Origin: Nitrososphaerota archaeon
GTDB lineage: Archaea > Thermoproteota > Nitrososphaeria > Nitrososphaerales > Nitrosopumilaceae
Reading direction: 5' to 3'
DNA: 64,000 nt
Assembly (NCBI GenBank): GCA_013288545.1
Contig: JABDBR010000002.1
Location: 23,420-87,419 of the forward strand
The position numbers and the translations under genes are program-made. The first letter of the stretch is position 1. Every line of letters starts with the position of its first letter. Shown piece after piece: positions 44,932 through 55,112 of the stretch. Under the pieces are notes generated by a model, which saw only the letters and a program-made list of their open reading frames with translations, ran no database searches and was not told where the DNA came from.

Positions 44932-45798
44932 TTATAAGCCTTTCTTGAGATTTTTCAAGTTTTTTATGATCGTGACAATATCACATGTAGCCTTTACATT
45001 ATGAGTTCGTATTATATCAGCACCATTTAGAGCAGCAAAAGTTTCTGCTGCAAGAGAACCATAAAGTCTCTTTTCAGGATCAACTTCATCTAACAGTTCT
45101 CCTATGAATGACTTTCGTGAAACGGAAATAAGAATTGGATACTTGCCTTTTATTTGATTCAAATTTTTCAATATCAGTACATCTCTTTGTAACCAATCAG
45201 AATTTATTTTTGTAAATAATACACCTTGTGCCTTTTTTCTAAAAAAACCAATAGCTGGATCTACTACTATTTTGTTTGCTGAAACTCCTGACTTTAATAC
45301 CAGTGTAACACTTTGATCAATCAGATTTCTTGCCTGTATCACTTGATTTCCGCTAATTGGTTTATCGCTAAATGCACATACAATAATAGACGGACTGTAT
45401 TTCTCAAGGACTTTAATCATGTTTTGGTCATATTTTAGGCCTGAAACATCATTTACTATTTCTGCACCTAATTGAAGAGCAACTTCTGCCACCTTTGCCC
45501 TACATGTGTCAATAGAGATAGGTAATTTTGAGACTTTTTGAATTGCATTTATGCCAATTGTAATTCTTTTGATCTCTTGATCTTCGGATATCAAGGTCTT
45601 GAGATACGGAGCAGTAGACATTCCTCCAACATCAATAAAATCAGCACCATCTTCTTCCATTAATTTAACAGTTTTTTCCATGATTTTTTTATCAGTAAAT
45701 ACTGATTTTTTATAAAATGATTCAGGACTTGTGTTAATTATTCCCATCACTCGTATTGGACTGGAATCACCGACTCTCACTCTTGCAAGTTTATGCAT
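44932..45798 (-). CDS. Dihydropteroate synthase-type enzyme
   Basis: About 288 residues. Motifs MGIINTSPESFY and FIDVGGMSTAPYL are the pterin-binding signature, with IVNDVSGL in the middle and VSRKSFIGELL near the C-terminus. In archaea the homologue makes tetrahydrofolate or a methanopterin-type pterin. The start is placed at ATG 45798 rather than 45825 because the next gene's probable promoter occupies the space between them. It is divergent from the MptE-type kinase gene. Confidence 0.88.
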   Translation of the reverse strand: MHKLARVRVGDSSPIRVMGIINTSPESFYKKSVFTDKKIMEKTVKLMEEDGADFIDVGGMSTAPYLKTLISEDQEIKRITIGINAIQKVSKLPISIDTCRAKVAEVALQLGAEIVNDVSGLKYDQNMIKVLEKYSPSIIVCAFSDKPISGNQVIQARNLIDQSVTLVLKSGVSANKIVVDPAIGFFRKKAQGVLFTKINSDWLQRDVLILKNLNQIKGKYPILISVSRKSFIGELLDEVDPEKRLYGSLAAETFAALNGADIIRTHNVKATCDIVTIIKNLKNLKKGL

Positions 45799-45835
45799 AT
45801 GGTTTATGATTAACCCAGGATACATTTAGACTTAC

Positions 45836-46573
45836 ATGACTTTGGATGGATGGCATCAAAAATATCTAGAAATTCTAAAAGAATTCAATTATGATAGATC
45901 AAAAGAGATAAGATCAGCCAAGATCCTCAGCTCATTTCTAAAGAATAGATTTCAATTAGATACAATAGAGAAAAAAATTAAAAACAAAACTGTCTTCGTT
46001 ATCGGAGCAGGACCATCTTTGGATGCCTCTTTACCATATCTCAAAAAGTTCAAAGGTTTTACAAAGATCGTTGCTGACGGTGCTACACAAGCATTACTTG
46101 AGAATAACATAGTACCTGATATCATAGTGACAGATCTTGATGGAAATATAGAATATCTCAAAAGATCATCCGAGTCCAGATCAATAATGGTCGTTCATGC
46201 TCATGGAGATAATATCAGGAGGCTTCCATTTGCAATTTCATTCAGATACTGCATAGGTACTACGGAAGACAAACCTTTTGGAAAAATTAGAAACTTTGGT
46301 GGATTTACAGATGGTGACAGATGCGTATTTCTCGCCAATCATTTTAAAGCATCCAAAATTATTCTAATTGGAATGGATTTTGGAACCCACATAGGAAGAT
46401 ATTCTAAAGAAGGAGCATATAGCAAGCCCATAAAGATAAAAAAGCTAAGTAAAGGAAAATCACTCTTAGAATGGCTTGCCTCAAAAAGTGATGTGGATCT
46501 TTATACAACATCTAGTCCAATATCAGGATTCAAAAATATAAAATTAGCAGATCTTCAAAGGTTGGTCAGATAG
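45836..46573 (+). CDS. mptE: 6-hydroxymethylpterin pyrophosphokinase, MptE-type
   Basis: 245 residues, DUF115 family. The motifs VIGAGPSLDASL (about 55-66) and DIIVTDLDGNIEYL (about 96-109) match archaeal MptE, which is unrelated to bacterial FolK. It provides the activated pterin for the adjacent pteroate synthase. A box A-like TTTATGATTA lies about 28 bases before the ATG, inside the 37-base gap to the divergent gene. Confidence 0.9.
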   Translation: MTLDGWHQKYLEILKEFNYDRSKEIRSAKILSSFLKNRFQLDTIEKKIKNKTVFVIGAGPSLDASLPYLKKFKGFTKIVADGATQALLENNIVPDIIVTDLDGNIEYLKRSSESRSIMVVHAHGDNIRRLPFAISFRYCIGTTEDKPFGKIRNFGGFTDGDRCVFLANHFKASKIILIGMDFGTHIGRYSKEGAYSKPIKIKKLSKGKSLLEWLASKSDVDLYTTSSPISGFKNIKLADLQRLVR

Positions 46574-46619
46574 TAGAGCTTGTTTTAATATTTATTATCC
46601 ATTTAACAGTAGAAAAAAC

Positions 46620-47177
46620 ATGGATTATTCAGAGGAAAATCTGCGTGACATTTTAGAATTAAGAGAATGGATCTCTGAAGAAATTGAGAAAAGAGAACAA
46701 GAGATCGATAAATTTAGACAGAATCTTCGCATTCTTGATTCTCTTGTAAAGCAATCAAGTTTTAGTAAAGCATCTTCTCTTGTATCCAGTAAACAGAATA
46801 CACAACAAAATCAGCAAACATCATCTTCTATAATTCCCATTAAAACACCAGACAATAAAATTTTAGCAAATGCACATGTAACTTCTGATGAGCTAGTAAT
46901 CATCCCATCAGAAGATACCATATTAGATATTGAAACACATCCATTCAAATCATTTTTCCTAGGAAGAATAATTGGAGGAATGGAAAATCAAGATAAATTA
47001 GATGTTCAGAGTGGCAAGATTCCACAAAATACTGCAATATCATGTTTAGTAAATAAGGACGGTAGTAGAATTAGAGAAATTCTCATCAAGAATTATCGTC
47101 AAAAGGAAAGAGTAAACGAGATAATAAATACAGTAACGTGGTCATTTTCCAGAATGATTGAGAATTCTCAAAAGTGA
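46620..47177 (+). CDS. Coiled-coil protein of unknown function
   Basis: 185 residues. N-terminal helix-rich, acidic coiled coil (about 6-48), a Ser/Gln-rich linker (about 49-72), then a folded C-terminal domain (about 75-180). The C-terminal part shows conserved-looking FFLGRIIGGMENQDKLD and the ISCLVNKDGSRIREILIKNY segment. No match to a known family from memory. It precedes guaA closely, so co-expression is likely. Confidence 0.65.
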   Translation: MDYSEENLRDILELREWISEEIEKREQEIDKFRQNLRILDSLVKQSSFSKASSLVSSKQNTQQNQQTSSSIIPIKTPDNKILANAHVTSDELVIIPSEDTILDIETHPFKSFFLGRIIGGMENQDKLDVQSGKIPQNTAISCLVNKDGSRIREILIKNYRQKERVNEIINTVTWSFSRMIENSQK

Positions 47178-47182
47178 TTACC

Positions 47183-48706
47183 ATGGATAAGATAATTGTA
47201 CTAGATTTTGGTTCGCAATATAGTCACCTCATTTGTAGAAGAATTAGAGAATTTTCAGTCTATTCAGAACTTGTTCCATACAACATATCACTTGAAGAAC
47301 TAAAGAAAATGAATCCAAAAGGAATAGTATTCAGTGGAGGACCTGCAAGTGTATACAACAAGGATTCACCACAGCCATCAAATGGAATATTTGAGATGGG
47401 ACTTCCTGTACTTGGCATATGTTATGGCCACCAATTAATTGTCAATAAATTTGGAGGCAAGGTTAAACGCTCTCACAAGGAGTATGGATCTTCACTACTT
47501 AGCATAGATAACAACTCTGATCTACTTTCAGGTATGGGTAAATCAACAAGAGCTTGGATGAGTCATGGGGATGCGGCGGAGAGCTTACCGGAGGGGTTTA
47601 ATGTAATAGGACATACTGAAAATTCTTTTGCAGCAGCAATTGCAAATAGACAAAAAATGGTGTACGGTATTCAGTTTCATCCAGAAGTAATTCACACTGA
47701 AAATGGAACTCAGGTTCTCAAGAATTTTGTTCTAGATATATGCAAAGCAAAACAAGATTGGACCTTGGAGAATTTCATAGAAACGACGGTATCAGAAATT
47801 TCAAAAATTGAAGGCAATGTATTATGCGGGATAAGTGGAGGTATTGATTCCACAGTAGCTGCATTATTGATTCAAAAAGCTATAGGAAATAGACTCAAAT
47901 GCGTTTTTGTCGATAATGGCCTTTTGCGACTGGATGAAGAAGTAGAAGTAGAAAAAATGTTTGAAAATAATTTTGGGATGAATTTTACAGCAATAAATGC
48001 AAAAGAGAGATTTCTTACCAGACTCAAAGGAATATCGGATCCTGAGCAGAAACGCATGATCGTAGGCGAAGAGTTTGTCAAGGTATTCACTGAGTTTGCA
48101 GAGAAGAACGGCCCATTCAAGTGGTTAGCCCAAGGTACACTCTATCCAGATGTTATAGAAAGTGGAGTTTCAAAAGGTCCGGCAGCAGTAATCAAGACTC
48201 ATCACAACGTTGGAGGATTACCATCATGGTTAAATTTGCAAATCTTAGAACCTCTCAGGTTTCTTTACAAGGATGAGGTAAGAAAAGTTGGCAAAATCTT
48301 AGGTGTGCCAGACAAACTTCTTAATCGTCATCCATTTCCTGGACCTGGTCTTGCAGTAAGAATAATGGGTGAACTGACCCCAGAAAAATTACAGATCTCA
48401 AAACAAGCAAGCAAGATTGTGGAAAATGAACTGATGTCATCAGGATGGTATGACAAGGTTTGGCAGGCCTATGCAGCTGTTGGAGATGACAGAGCAGTTG
48501 GAGTGGTTGGTGATGAGAGGAAATATGGCCATGTTGTTCTAGTCAGGATAGTAGATTCTATTGATGCCATGACTGCAGATTGGACAAGACTACCTTCTGA
48601 GATACTTGAGAAAATCAGTAATAGAATTACAAATGAAGTAGAAGATGTAGCCTGGGTAAGCTATGTAATTTCAAGCAAGCCACCGGCTACAATAGAGCCT
48701 CAATAA
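47183..48706 (+). CDS. guaA: GMP synthase, two-domain form
   Basis: About 507 residues. The N-terminal class I glutaminase has LGICYGHQL and GIQFHPEV. The C-terminal ATP-pyrophosphatase domain has the P-loop GISGGIDSTVAA, and the dimer domain ends the protein. Many archaea carry these as two separate genes; here they are fused as in bacteria and eukaryotes. An overlapping GTG at 47174 is possible, but ATG 47183 fits the family opening. Confidence 0.95.
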   Translation: MDKIIVLDFGSQYSHLICRRIREFSVYSELVPYNISLEELKKMNPKGIVFSGGPASVYNKDSPQPSNGIFEMGLPVLGICYGHQLIVNKFGGKVKRSHKEYGSSLLSIDNNSDLLSGMGKSTRAWMSHGDAAESLPEGFNVIGHTENSFAAAIANRQKMVYGIQFHPEVIHTENGTQVLKNFVLDICKAKQDWTLENFIETTVSEISKIEGNVLCGISGGIDSTVAALLIQKAIGNRLKCVFVDNGLLRLDEEVEVEKMFENNFGMNFTAINAKERFLTRLKGISDPEQKRMIVGEEFVKVFTEFAEKNGPFKWLAQGTLYPDVIESGVSKGPAAVIKTHHNVGGLPSWLNLQILEPLRFLYKDEVRKVGKILGVPDKLLNRHPFPGPGLAVRIMGELTPEKLQISKQASKIVENELMSSGWYDKVWQAYAAVGDDRAVGVVGDERKYGHVVLVRIVDSIDAMTADWTRLPSEILEKISNRITNEVEDVAWVSYVISSKPPATIEPQ

Positions 48707-48769
48707 AAATAAAAAATCTTCTATAATTCACTGAATTTATTTTTAAAAGAAATTTTTAAAATTAAAGAA

Positions 48770-50218
48770 TTATGGGACTACGTTTATTCTGGCAGTCGGT
48801 GGATTCTGGTCTTGAACTACCATAATCTTCACGGTGCTGGAATCTGTACCATATTGGTTGCTCACTGTGAGTTTGAACTCTACTAGTTTCTGTTGACCAT
48901 AGTCAACAGATGGTGAGTAGAATGCTGGATGAGCAGTACTACTCAATATTACAGTCACTGGGTCACCGCTGATTTGTTCCCACTTGTACTTGATATTTAC
49001 ACCAGTACTAGCACTACCATCTAATACGACTCTGCTATTTGGTGAGACTGTTTGATCTGGACCTGCATTAGCAACTGGTGGTTGTCCTGCTACTGGGAGG
49101 TTATTGATCTTAACAGTTACAGAGCATGATGGAATGTCAACCATGTTATCAGATACGTCTAATGTAAATTGAAGTGTACCACTTGGGCCATTTGGAGTTG
49201 GTGCTACAAATGTTGGGCTCATATCAGTGCTAGAAGATAGTTTTACTGGTTCTCCAGATATTTGTCTCCAGTAGTATGATATTGAATCACCACTTGGGTT
49301 TGCAACTGATACTGGCAATCTAACTAGAGAATTAGAATTAACAGAAGCATCTTGGCATGTTACGGTTGGATCTTGATGAGTACTTTTAACGGTAACTTTA
49401 GTCATAGCAGCTGATTTTCCTCCATGTCCATCATCGGCTGTAAATACAAATAACAAAACTGCAGTTCTACCTGGTGCTACTGCTGGAGCCACAAATGATG
49501 TAGCAGTATTATCAGTTGATGATAACTGTACACTTGAACCAGAATATTGACCCCATGCTAATGTTAGTGAATCATTATCTGGATCCGTTGCAGTAGCCGT
49601 TAGGGAGACTTGAGTTCCTTCGTCAACAACTTGATCAGGATTTACTGTAACAACCGGAGGATGGTTAACGTGTAAAACTACAACATTAAAAGTTGTAGTG
49701 TCCTTCAATCCATATCCATCATCTACTGTTAATGATAACTTTAATGATTTCACTTCATTTGCAGGAACAGTTGGAGCTATGAAAGATATCACTGGAGCAG
49801 TGGAACTTGGAGCAAATGTTACTGCATCACCAGAGAGTTGAGTCCATTGATAAGACAATTTCTTGCCGACGTCGGGAGTTGTTGACTTTAGACCAGAAAG
49901 TGTAACCTTTGTGTTTTCATACACTACGATGCTATTTGCCAATGAACCTTGTAAGAAATACTGTGTTAGTGTGCCTGATCTTGCAACATCAGTTGTATAG
50001 AATTTAGCACAGTAAATATGATCTGTACCCTGAAATTGTTGAATACATTGTTGAAGGAATTGTTCTGCGCTGCCACTGTTTGTTGAGCTTGTTTGGGCAT
50101 TTGCAGATATTGTTGGCAACACAGCAGCGAAAATCATCGCAGCTAGTATAGCAACAAAAAATTTGTAATTCAACTTGTCAGTTCTAAATTTTAGATTATT
50201 AAAAAACCTTTCTCTCAA
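48770..50218 (-). CDS. Secreted four-module Ig/PKD-like surface protein
   Basis: 482 residues. A basic N-terminus and hydrophobic run (FFVAILAAMIFAAVLP, about 20-35) end near SANAQT, a signal peptide. Four tandem PKD/K-type modules lie at about 92-184, 186-279, 282-371 and 379-469, each with a YxWxQxSGxxV-like strand and AP near the end of strand C. The final residues NPPTARINVVP look like the start of another module that stops abruptly. No C-terminal anchor is seen. Likely surface or adhesion-related; ligand unknown. Confidence 0.8.
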   Translation of the reverse strand: MRERFFNNLKFRTDKLNYKFFVAILAAMIFAAVLPTISANAQTSSTNSGSAEQFLQQCIQQFQGTDHIYCAKFYTTDVARSGTLTQYFLQGSLANSIVVYENTKVTLSGLKSTTPDVGKKLSYQWTQLSGDAVTFAPSSTAPVISFIAPTVPANEVKSLKLSLTVDDGYGLKDTTTFNVVVLHVNHPPVVTVNPDQVVDEGTQVSLTATATDPDNDSLTLAWGQYSGSSVQLSSTDNTATSFVAPAVAPGRTAVLLFVFTADDGHGGKSAAMTKVTVKSTHQDPTVTCQDASVNSNSLVRLPVSVANPSGDSISYYWRQISGEPVKLSSSTDMSPTFVAPTPNGPSGTLQFTLDVSDNMVDIPSCSVTVKINNLPVAGQPPVANAGPDQTVSPNSRVVLDGSASTGVNIKYKWEQISGDPVTVILSSTAHPAFYSPSVDYGQQKLVEFKLTVSNQYGTDSSTVKIMVVQDQNPPTARINVVP

Positions 50219-50304
50219 ATTGTGGTATCTTCAAGATCAGTTTTTTGATCTAAAAACGCTGTTTGATATGGTAATTTCATCGATTTTACGCAATAATCAC
50301 GGGC

Positions 50305-51318
50305 TCATGGACCATTAGTATCAACAAATGACAAAACTTCATCCATTGTAGGTGGAATTCCAAGTGGATTACCAACATATAGAGAAGCTGCACCATTTGC
50401 AAACCTTAGTCTTTCAAAAGCATCCAGATTTACAACATAACCAAGCAGATTTGCAGCATCCCAAACATCTCCAGCTCCTGTTACAAATTTGGGTTGTACT
50501 TGGAAAGACTTGCCAAATTCTACCTCTTTTCCATTTGACCAATACGATCCTGCAGCAGTATGAAGATCAATAGGTATTGAGTATCTCCGTGCCAATTCAA
50601 GCACAAGTTTCTTGGTTTCATTTTCCCCAGAAATTTTATCTAATCCAGATTGTGTCAGAAGAATATTACATTCATTCTCATTAACACATAAAGAATCTAG
50701 ATGATCTGCAAGTTTAGGCAGTGTTTCTTTGAACTCTTCAGATCTTGTTTGAATATCGGCTGGATCTAGAAAATGAAAAGCTGATGTAGACTTTGTGAAT
50801 GCAAACTGTGATAATTCTGTTCCTTTTTTATTGCTTGCCCAATTTGTCACAATGACAGCATCTGCACTTGTTATCACATCCTGTTCAACTGTTCCAAGTT
50901 TTTCAGGTCCAAAATTTTCATTATCGCCTAAATCCGAAATCATTACGTTTACAATGTTGCCCGCATTGTTGAATTCAAGTGATGTTGTTCTTCCAGGTTT
51001 TCCATCAATTATAAAAAGTGAGACTTTATCAAATTCAGAAAAAGTTTCTCGTAGTATCTGAGAACCAGTCTTGTCTGCAATTGTAATCAATGATACAGGA
51101 CATCCAAGTTTAGCAAGAGCATAAGCAACATTTGTTGCATTTCCACCTTTTAGATCTGTTTGTGTAATTCCACGAATACTTCCACCCAATTTACTTTTTT
51201 CTAAAATTTGATTGTAAAGTTTATCTAAATTTTGAATCTTGATGATACGATCTAGGAAAAAATCATTTAGAACAACAACTGATTTAGTTAGTTTTAGATT
51301 TTGTAGCTTTTCTAACAT
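50305..51318 (-). CDS. PfkB-family carbohydrate or nucleoside kinase
   Basis: 337 residues, ribokinase fold. Substrate glycines are in LKGGNATNVAYALAKLG (about 57-73), and the catalytic GAGD motif is in FVTGAGDVWDAANL. No clear sign of which sugar or nucleoside is phosphorylated. It is the gene downstream of the thermosome subunit, 8 bases apart. Confidence 0.85.
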   Translation of the reverse strand: MLEKLQNLKLTKSVVVLNDFFLDRIIKIQNLDKLYNQILEKSKLGGSIRGITQTDLKGGNATNVAYALAKLGCPVSLITIADKTGSQILRETFSEFDKVSLFIIDGKPGRTTSLEFNNAGNIVNVMISDLGDNENFGPEKLGTVEQDVITSADAVIVTNWASNKKGTELSQFAFTKSTSAFHFLDPADIQTRSEEFKETLPKLADHLDSLCVNENECNILLTQSGLDKISGENETKKLVLELARRYSIPIDLHTAAGSYWSNGKEVEFGKSFQVQPKFVTGAGDVWDAANLLGYVVNLDAFERLRFANGAASLYVGNPLGIPPTMDEVLSFVDTNGP

Positions 51319-51326
51319 GAAAAGGC

Positions 51327-52949
51327 TTAGCCCATTGGCGGGCCTCTTCCGCCGCCTCGGCCGCCGGATGAGGCAATAACATCATCAATTCTGAGTATCA
51401 TGCATGCAGCTTCGGTTGCAGATTTTATTATCTGCTCTTTTACTGCAACTGGTTCTATGATATCAATGGAAAACATGTCTGCAACTCTAGTATTTCTTGC
51501 ATCAATGCCAGTCCATTTCTTTCCTTGACTGTGTTTTGCACGAAGTGTAACCATGGTATTGATTGGATCCATTCCTGCATTTTCAGCAATTGTTAATGGA
51601 ATTATTTCAAGAGCCTCGGCATATTTTTTAATTGCAAGCTGTTCTCTTCCTTCAAATTTATTTGCCCATTCTTTTAGTTGTGAAGCCAAGAATTCTTCAG
51701 GGGCTCCACCTCCAGCCACAACTGCAGGCTTTTCTATTACATCTTTTACAACCATTAATGAGTCATGCATTGATCTATCTACCTCGTCTACAACTCTTTG
51801 AGATCCTCCTCTTAGTAACAATGTGATGGCTTTTGGATTTTTGCAGCCCTCAATGAAGACCCATTTGTCTGTCTCGACTTTTCTTTGCTCTACAAGATCT
51901 GCTGCACCCAAGTCCTTTGAAGTCATATCGTCGATATTACTGCTAATTCTGCCTCCAGTTGCTTTTGCAAGCTTTGTCATATCACTTTCTTTTACTCTTC
52001 GGACTGAAAGTATACCTTGTTTAGCTAGATAATGCTGTGCAATGTCATCTATGCCCTTTTGGCAAATTAACACATTTGCGCCAATTTGGTGAATCTTGTC
52101 TACCATAGATTTGAGCATTCTATTTTCTTCTTCAAGGAACATCTGCATTTGAGTTGGGTCGCTAATTCTGATTTCAGCACTCATCTCTGTTTTTTCAATC
52201 TCCAAAGCTGAGTTTAGTAATGCAATCTTTGCCTTTTCTATTTTAGTAGGCATGCCGCTATGAACAACTTCCTTGTCAAGTACTATGCCTTTGATAAATT
52301 GAGTATTTCTAATGGAACCGCCTGCTTTCTTTTCCACCTTGATATTATCAAGATCTACTTTATGTCCTTCTGCTTCTTTCTCTACAACTTGTAATATAGA
52401 ATCAACTACAAGCTTGGATAACATGTCACTGTCTTCTGATATGAGTTTTGACTGCATGCTTGTTTTTGCGATTTTTAATAGAATTTCCCTTTCATTTGGA
52501 CTTACTTGCTTTGCCATTTCGGTGAGAAGTAAAAGTGCTTTTTCTGCAGCTGCTTGGTATCCTTCAATAATCACTGTAGCATGGACGTCTTTTTCCAGAA
52601 GCTCTTCGGCTTTTGCCAACAGTGCACCACCAAATACTACTGATGATGTAGTACCGTCACCAACCTCATTATCAACAGTTTTTGAGATCTCAACCATCAT
52701 TTTTGCAGCTGGATGTTGAACATCGATTTCTTTTAGAATAGTAGCACCGTCATTTGTAATTGTAACGTCACCTAGGGAGTCAACGAGCATCTTGTCCATT
52801 CCGCGTGGACCAAGACTTGTTCTTACAAGTTCTGCAACTAGCTTTGCTGCAGCAATGTTATTTTTTTGTGCGTCTCTTCCCTTTTGTTGTAATGCACTTT
52901 CTTTTAGTACTAATACAGGTCCTTGTGGTGTTTGTTGAATAGATGCCAA
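51327..52949 (-). CDS. thsA: Thermosome (group II chaperonin) subunit
   Basis: 540 residues. ATP-binding motifs [10 protein letters not shown] and NDGATILKE, the [10 protein letters not shown] loop (about 97-106), and GGGAPE near 400 are intact. The C-terminus is the Gly-rich tail [12 protein letters not shown] that points into the folding cavity. Cytosolic. Co-transcribed with a PfkB kinase. Together with GrpE-DnaK-DnaJ it shows both chaperone systems in one window. Confidence 0.97.
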   Translation of the reverse strand: MASIQQTPQGPVLVLKESALQQKGRDAQKNNIAAAKLVAELVRTSLGPRGMDKMLVDSLGDVTITNDGATILKEIDVQHPAAKMMVEISKTVDNEVGDGTTSSVVFGGALLAKAEELLEKDVHATVIIEGYQAAAEKALLLLTEMAKQVSPNEREILLKIAKTSMQSKLISEDSDMLSKLVVDSILQVVEKEAEGHKVDLDNIKVEKKAGGSIRNTQFIKGIVLDKEVVHSGMPTKIEKAKIALLNSALEIEKTEMSAEIRISDPTQMQMFLEEENRMLKSMVDKIHQIGANVLICQKGIDDIAQHYLAKQGILSVRRVKESDMTKLAKATGGRISSNIDDMTSKDLGAADLVEQRKVETDKWVFIEGCKNPKAITLLLRGGSQRVVDEVDRSMHDSLMVVKDVIEKPAVVAGGGAPEEFLASQLKEWANKFEGREQLAIKKYAEALEIIPLTIAENAGMDPINTMVTLRAKHSQGKKWTGIDARNTRVADMFSIDIIEPVAVKEQIIKSATEAACMILRIDDVIASSGGRGGGRGPPMG

Positions 52950-52993
52950 AATTAATCCCTTAGTTCGTGTAATTAGTTGCCCCTTTTAATACC

Positions 52994-54766
52994 TTATCTG
53001 TTCAAGATCTTCAGATATATTCTATTTTTAACGTCCACAACGCCAGTGTACAAGATTCTGATCTCAGGTAATGCAAGAAAAGGTAAGAAGAGAGGTATCA
53101 GATGAGGATTTTTGAATTTGCATCCTGTCTCTACTAGTTTAGAATCTATACTAGAATACTCGTCTAATGTTTTTTCAAAAGATAATGACGATATCAAACC
53201 AGCAAGTGGTAACGAGAATTTACTCATAATATTGCCATTTTTAGCTACCAGCATGCCCCCCTGCATCTTAGTCAGACTATTTGCAACAAAGGCCATGTCT
53301 TTTTCATTTGAACCTATAACTATCATATCATTTTCATGAAAACTCTGTGTACATCCAAATGCCCCTATATCAGCACCAAAATTTCTCAAGAATGCCACAG
53401 TTTTCTGTCCAGTACCATATGTCCTATCAATAGCAGCTACTTTCCATACATCTTTGTCTTGTGATGCCATCACGTTACCATCTCGTACTTGAAGATCTTC
53501 TTGATCCAATTTTGTTATTATTTCTGTATCAAGTTTGATAACCAATGCTTGGGCAGTGGTTTCTTTGCTTCGTATAACAAAGTCTTTTTCTCCAAACTTT
53601 CTTCCTGTCCTTACGGTTTTTTTCATCCAACTTGGAATTACGGTCTTTGGTCCATCCACTACAAGACTGTTATGTGCTACCATCAATTTTCCTCCGACAA
53701 AGACTTTGTTTGGTTTGATCTTTTCCAAATCATCAAAGACTAGAATATCAGCTAACTTGCCAGGTGCAATTGCGCCAAGGTCTTTGCTCATGCCATAATA
53801 CTCGAAAGAATTCTTTGATCCAATAGTTATAGCGTCTATTGGATCCATGCCAATAGAGATAGCTTTTCTGACACAGTGATCAATCATGCCATATTCAGCA
53901 ACATCTTTTGGGGAAACCCCATCTGTACAGAACATTAGTCTATCAAGATATGTTTTATGAGATAATACACTAGGCAAAATTTTATCAAGATCTCGTCTGA
54001 TAGAACCTTCCCTCATCATTACCCACATTCCAAGTCTTAGTCTTTCCAAGACTTGATCATAGTCAATCGGTTCATGACATGAGAAAATTCCAGAAGCTAT
54101 GTAGGCATTTAGTTTTTTATCGCTTGCACCAGCTGTATGACCATTTATGATACCATTATTTTTTAAAACATTTGATATGCTTGCAATAGTGTCTGGATCT
54201 CTTGTAGTTACTTTGGTCCAAGAAAACACCTCACCTAGACCAACAACGTTTTCAATGTCCAATCCTTTATTTTCTTCTTTTTTGGTTAATGTTCTTGCAT
54301 GACTAAATTTTCTATCAACAGGAAGTCCTCCAGGAATTACATGGTAAACCCTAATCGGAAGACTTTGTGTCATTTTGACAAATTCTTTGAATCCCTTGTA
54401 ACCGCAGACACTTACAATATCAATTGGATCTGCAAACAAGGTGGTAGTACCTGACAAGAGTGATTGTTTTGCAAATTCTGATGGAAGAACATATTGATCT
54501 ATGTGTATATGAGGATCTACAAATCCAGGTGCGATGTATCTGTCCTGCAAATCAATGACTCCAGTCTTCTCTCCAACTGTATGAGATGCATCTTTTCCCA
54601 CATATGCAATTCTGTCTTTTTTGATTGCTACGTGAATTTGAGGTATGATTTCCCTTGAATAGACATTAACCAGCCTACAATTTTTCAAGACAATATCTGC
54701 CTTGTTTTCACCCATAGCTACAGCATTGAGCGATAAAATCATGGAGGCAAGTGAGCTGGCCTTCAT
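52994..54766 (-). CDS. ade: Adenine deaminase
   Basis: 590 residues, amidohydrolase superfamily. The metal-binding motif PGFVDPHIHID is near residue 84-94, followed by GTTTLFADPIDI. Domain layout and length match bacterial/archaeal Ade, which turns adenine into hypoxanthine. It stands alone on the minus strand, divergent from L44e. Confidence 0.92.
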   Translation of the reverse strand: MKASSLASMILSLNAVAMGENKADIVLKNCRLVNVYSREIIPQIHVAIKKDRIAYVGKDASHTVGEKTGVIDLQDRYIAPGFVDPHIHIDQYVLPSEFAKQSLLSGTTTLFADPIDIVSVCGYKGFKEFVKMTQSLPIRVYHVIPGGLPVDRKFSHARTLTKKEENKGLDIENVVGLGEVFSWTKVTTRDPDTIASISNVLKNNGIINGHTAGASDKKLNAYIASGIFSCHEPIDYDQVLERLRLGMWVMMREGSIRRDLDKILPSVLSHKTYLDRLMFCTDGVSPKDVAEYGMIDHCVRKAISIGMDPIDAITIGSKNSFEYYGMSKDLGAIAPGKLADILVFDDLEKIKPNKVFVGGKLMVAHNSLVVDGPKTVIPSWMKKTVRTGRKFGEKDFVIRSKETTAQALVIKLDTEIITKLDQEDLQVRDGNVMASQDKDVWKVAAIDRTYGTGQKTVAFLRNFGADIGAFGCTQSFHENDMIVIGSNEKDMAFVANSLTKMQGGMLVAKNGNIMSKFSLPLAGLISSLSFEKTLDEYSSIDSKLVETGCKFKNPHLIPLFLPFLALPEIRILYTGVVDVKNRIYLKILNR

Positions 54767-54800
54767 AGAAATAATGTAATCTCTGATACTATTAAAGCGA

Positions 54801-54810
54801 TGTTTAAATT
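54801..54810 (+). promoter_or_regulatory. Box A of the L44e-S27e operon
   Basis: TGTTTAAATT is centred about 28 bases before ATG 54834, matching a leaderless start. Confidence 0.5.
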
Positions 54811-54833
54811 ACGGTCAACGCAGCTCATTTTTT

Positions 54834-55112
54834 ATGAACATGCCAAAGGAGATCAATAGGTATTGTCCCAAATGCAAGAAACATACATTGCATAAGGTCT
54901 CCATATACAAGGCAGGAAAGAGAAGAGGTTCTGCTATTGGTGAAAGAAGACACGCCGAGGATAAGAAAGGTTATGGTGGTCAAAAGTTCCCAAAGTTAGC
55001 AAAGCCAGCAAAGACTACTAAGAAGATTACACCTATAATGACATGTCCAGAATGCAAGAAAAAGTGGAATGTATCAGGAATAAGATTGAGAAAATTGGAG
55101 TTAGTTGCATAA
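54834..55112 (+). CDS. rpl44e: Ribosomal protein L44e (eL42)
   Basis: 92 residues. N-terminal YCPKCKKHTLHKV zinc pair (about 11-14 region) and C-terminal CPECKKKW pair frame a basic segment with SIYKAGKRRGSAIGERRHAEDKKG. Box A spacing supports the ATG at 54834; ATG 54840 is an alternative. It overlaps the S27e start by one base. Confidence 0.95.
   Translation: MNMPKEINRYCPKCKKHTLHKVSIYKAGKRRGSAIGERRHAEDKKGYGGQKFPKLAKPAKTTKKITPIMTCPECKKKWNVSGIRLRKLELVA

Noticed and set aside
55043..55111. Upstream extension of S27e
   Set aside because: It overlaps the L44e C-terminus in another frame; S27e homologues begin at the later ATG.
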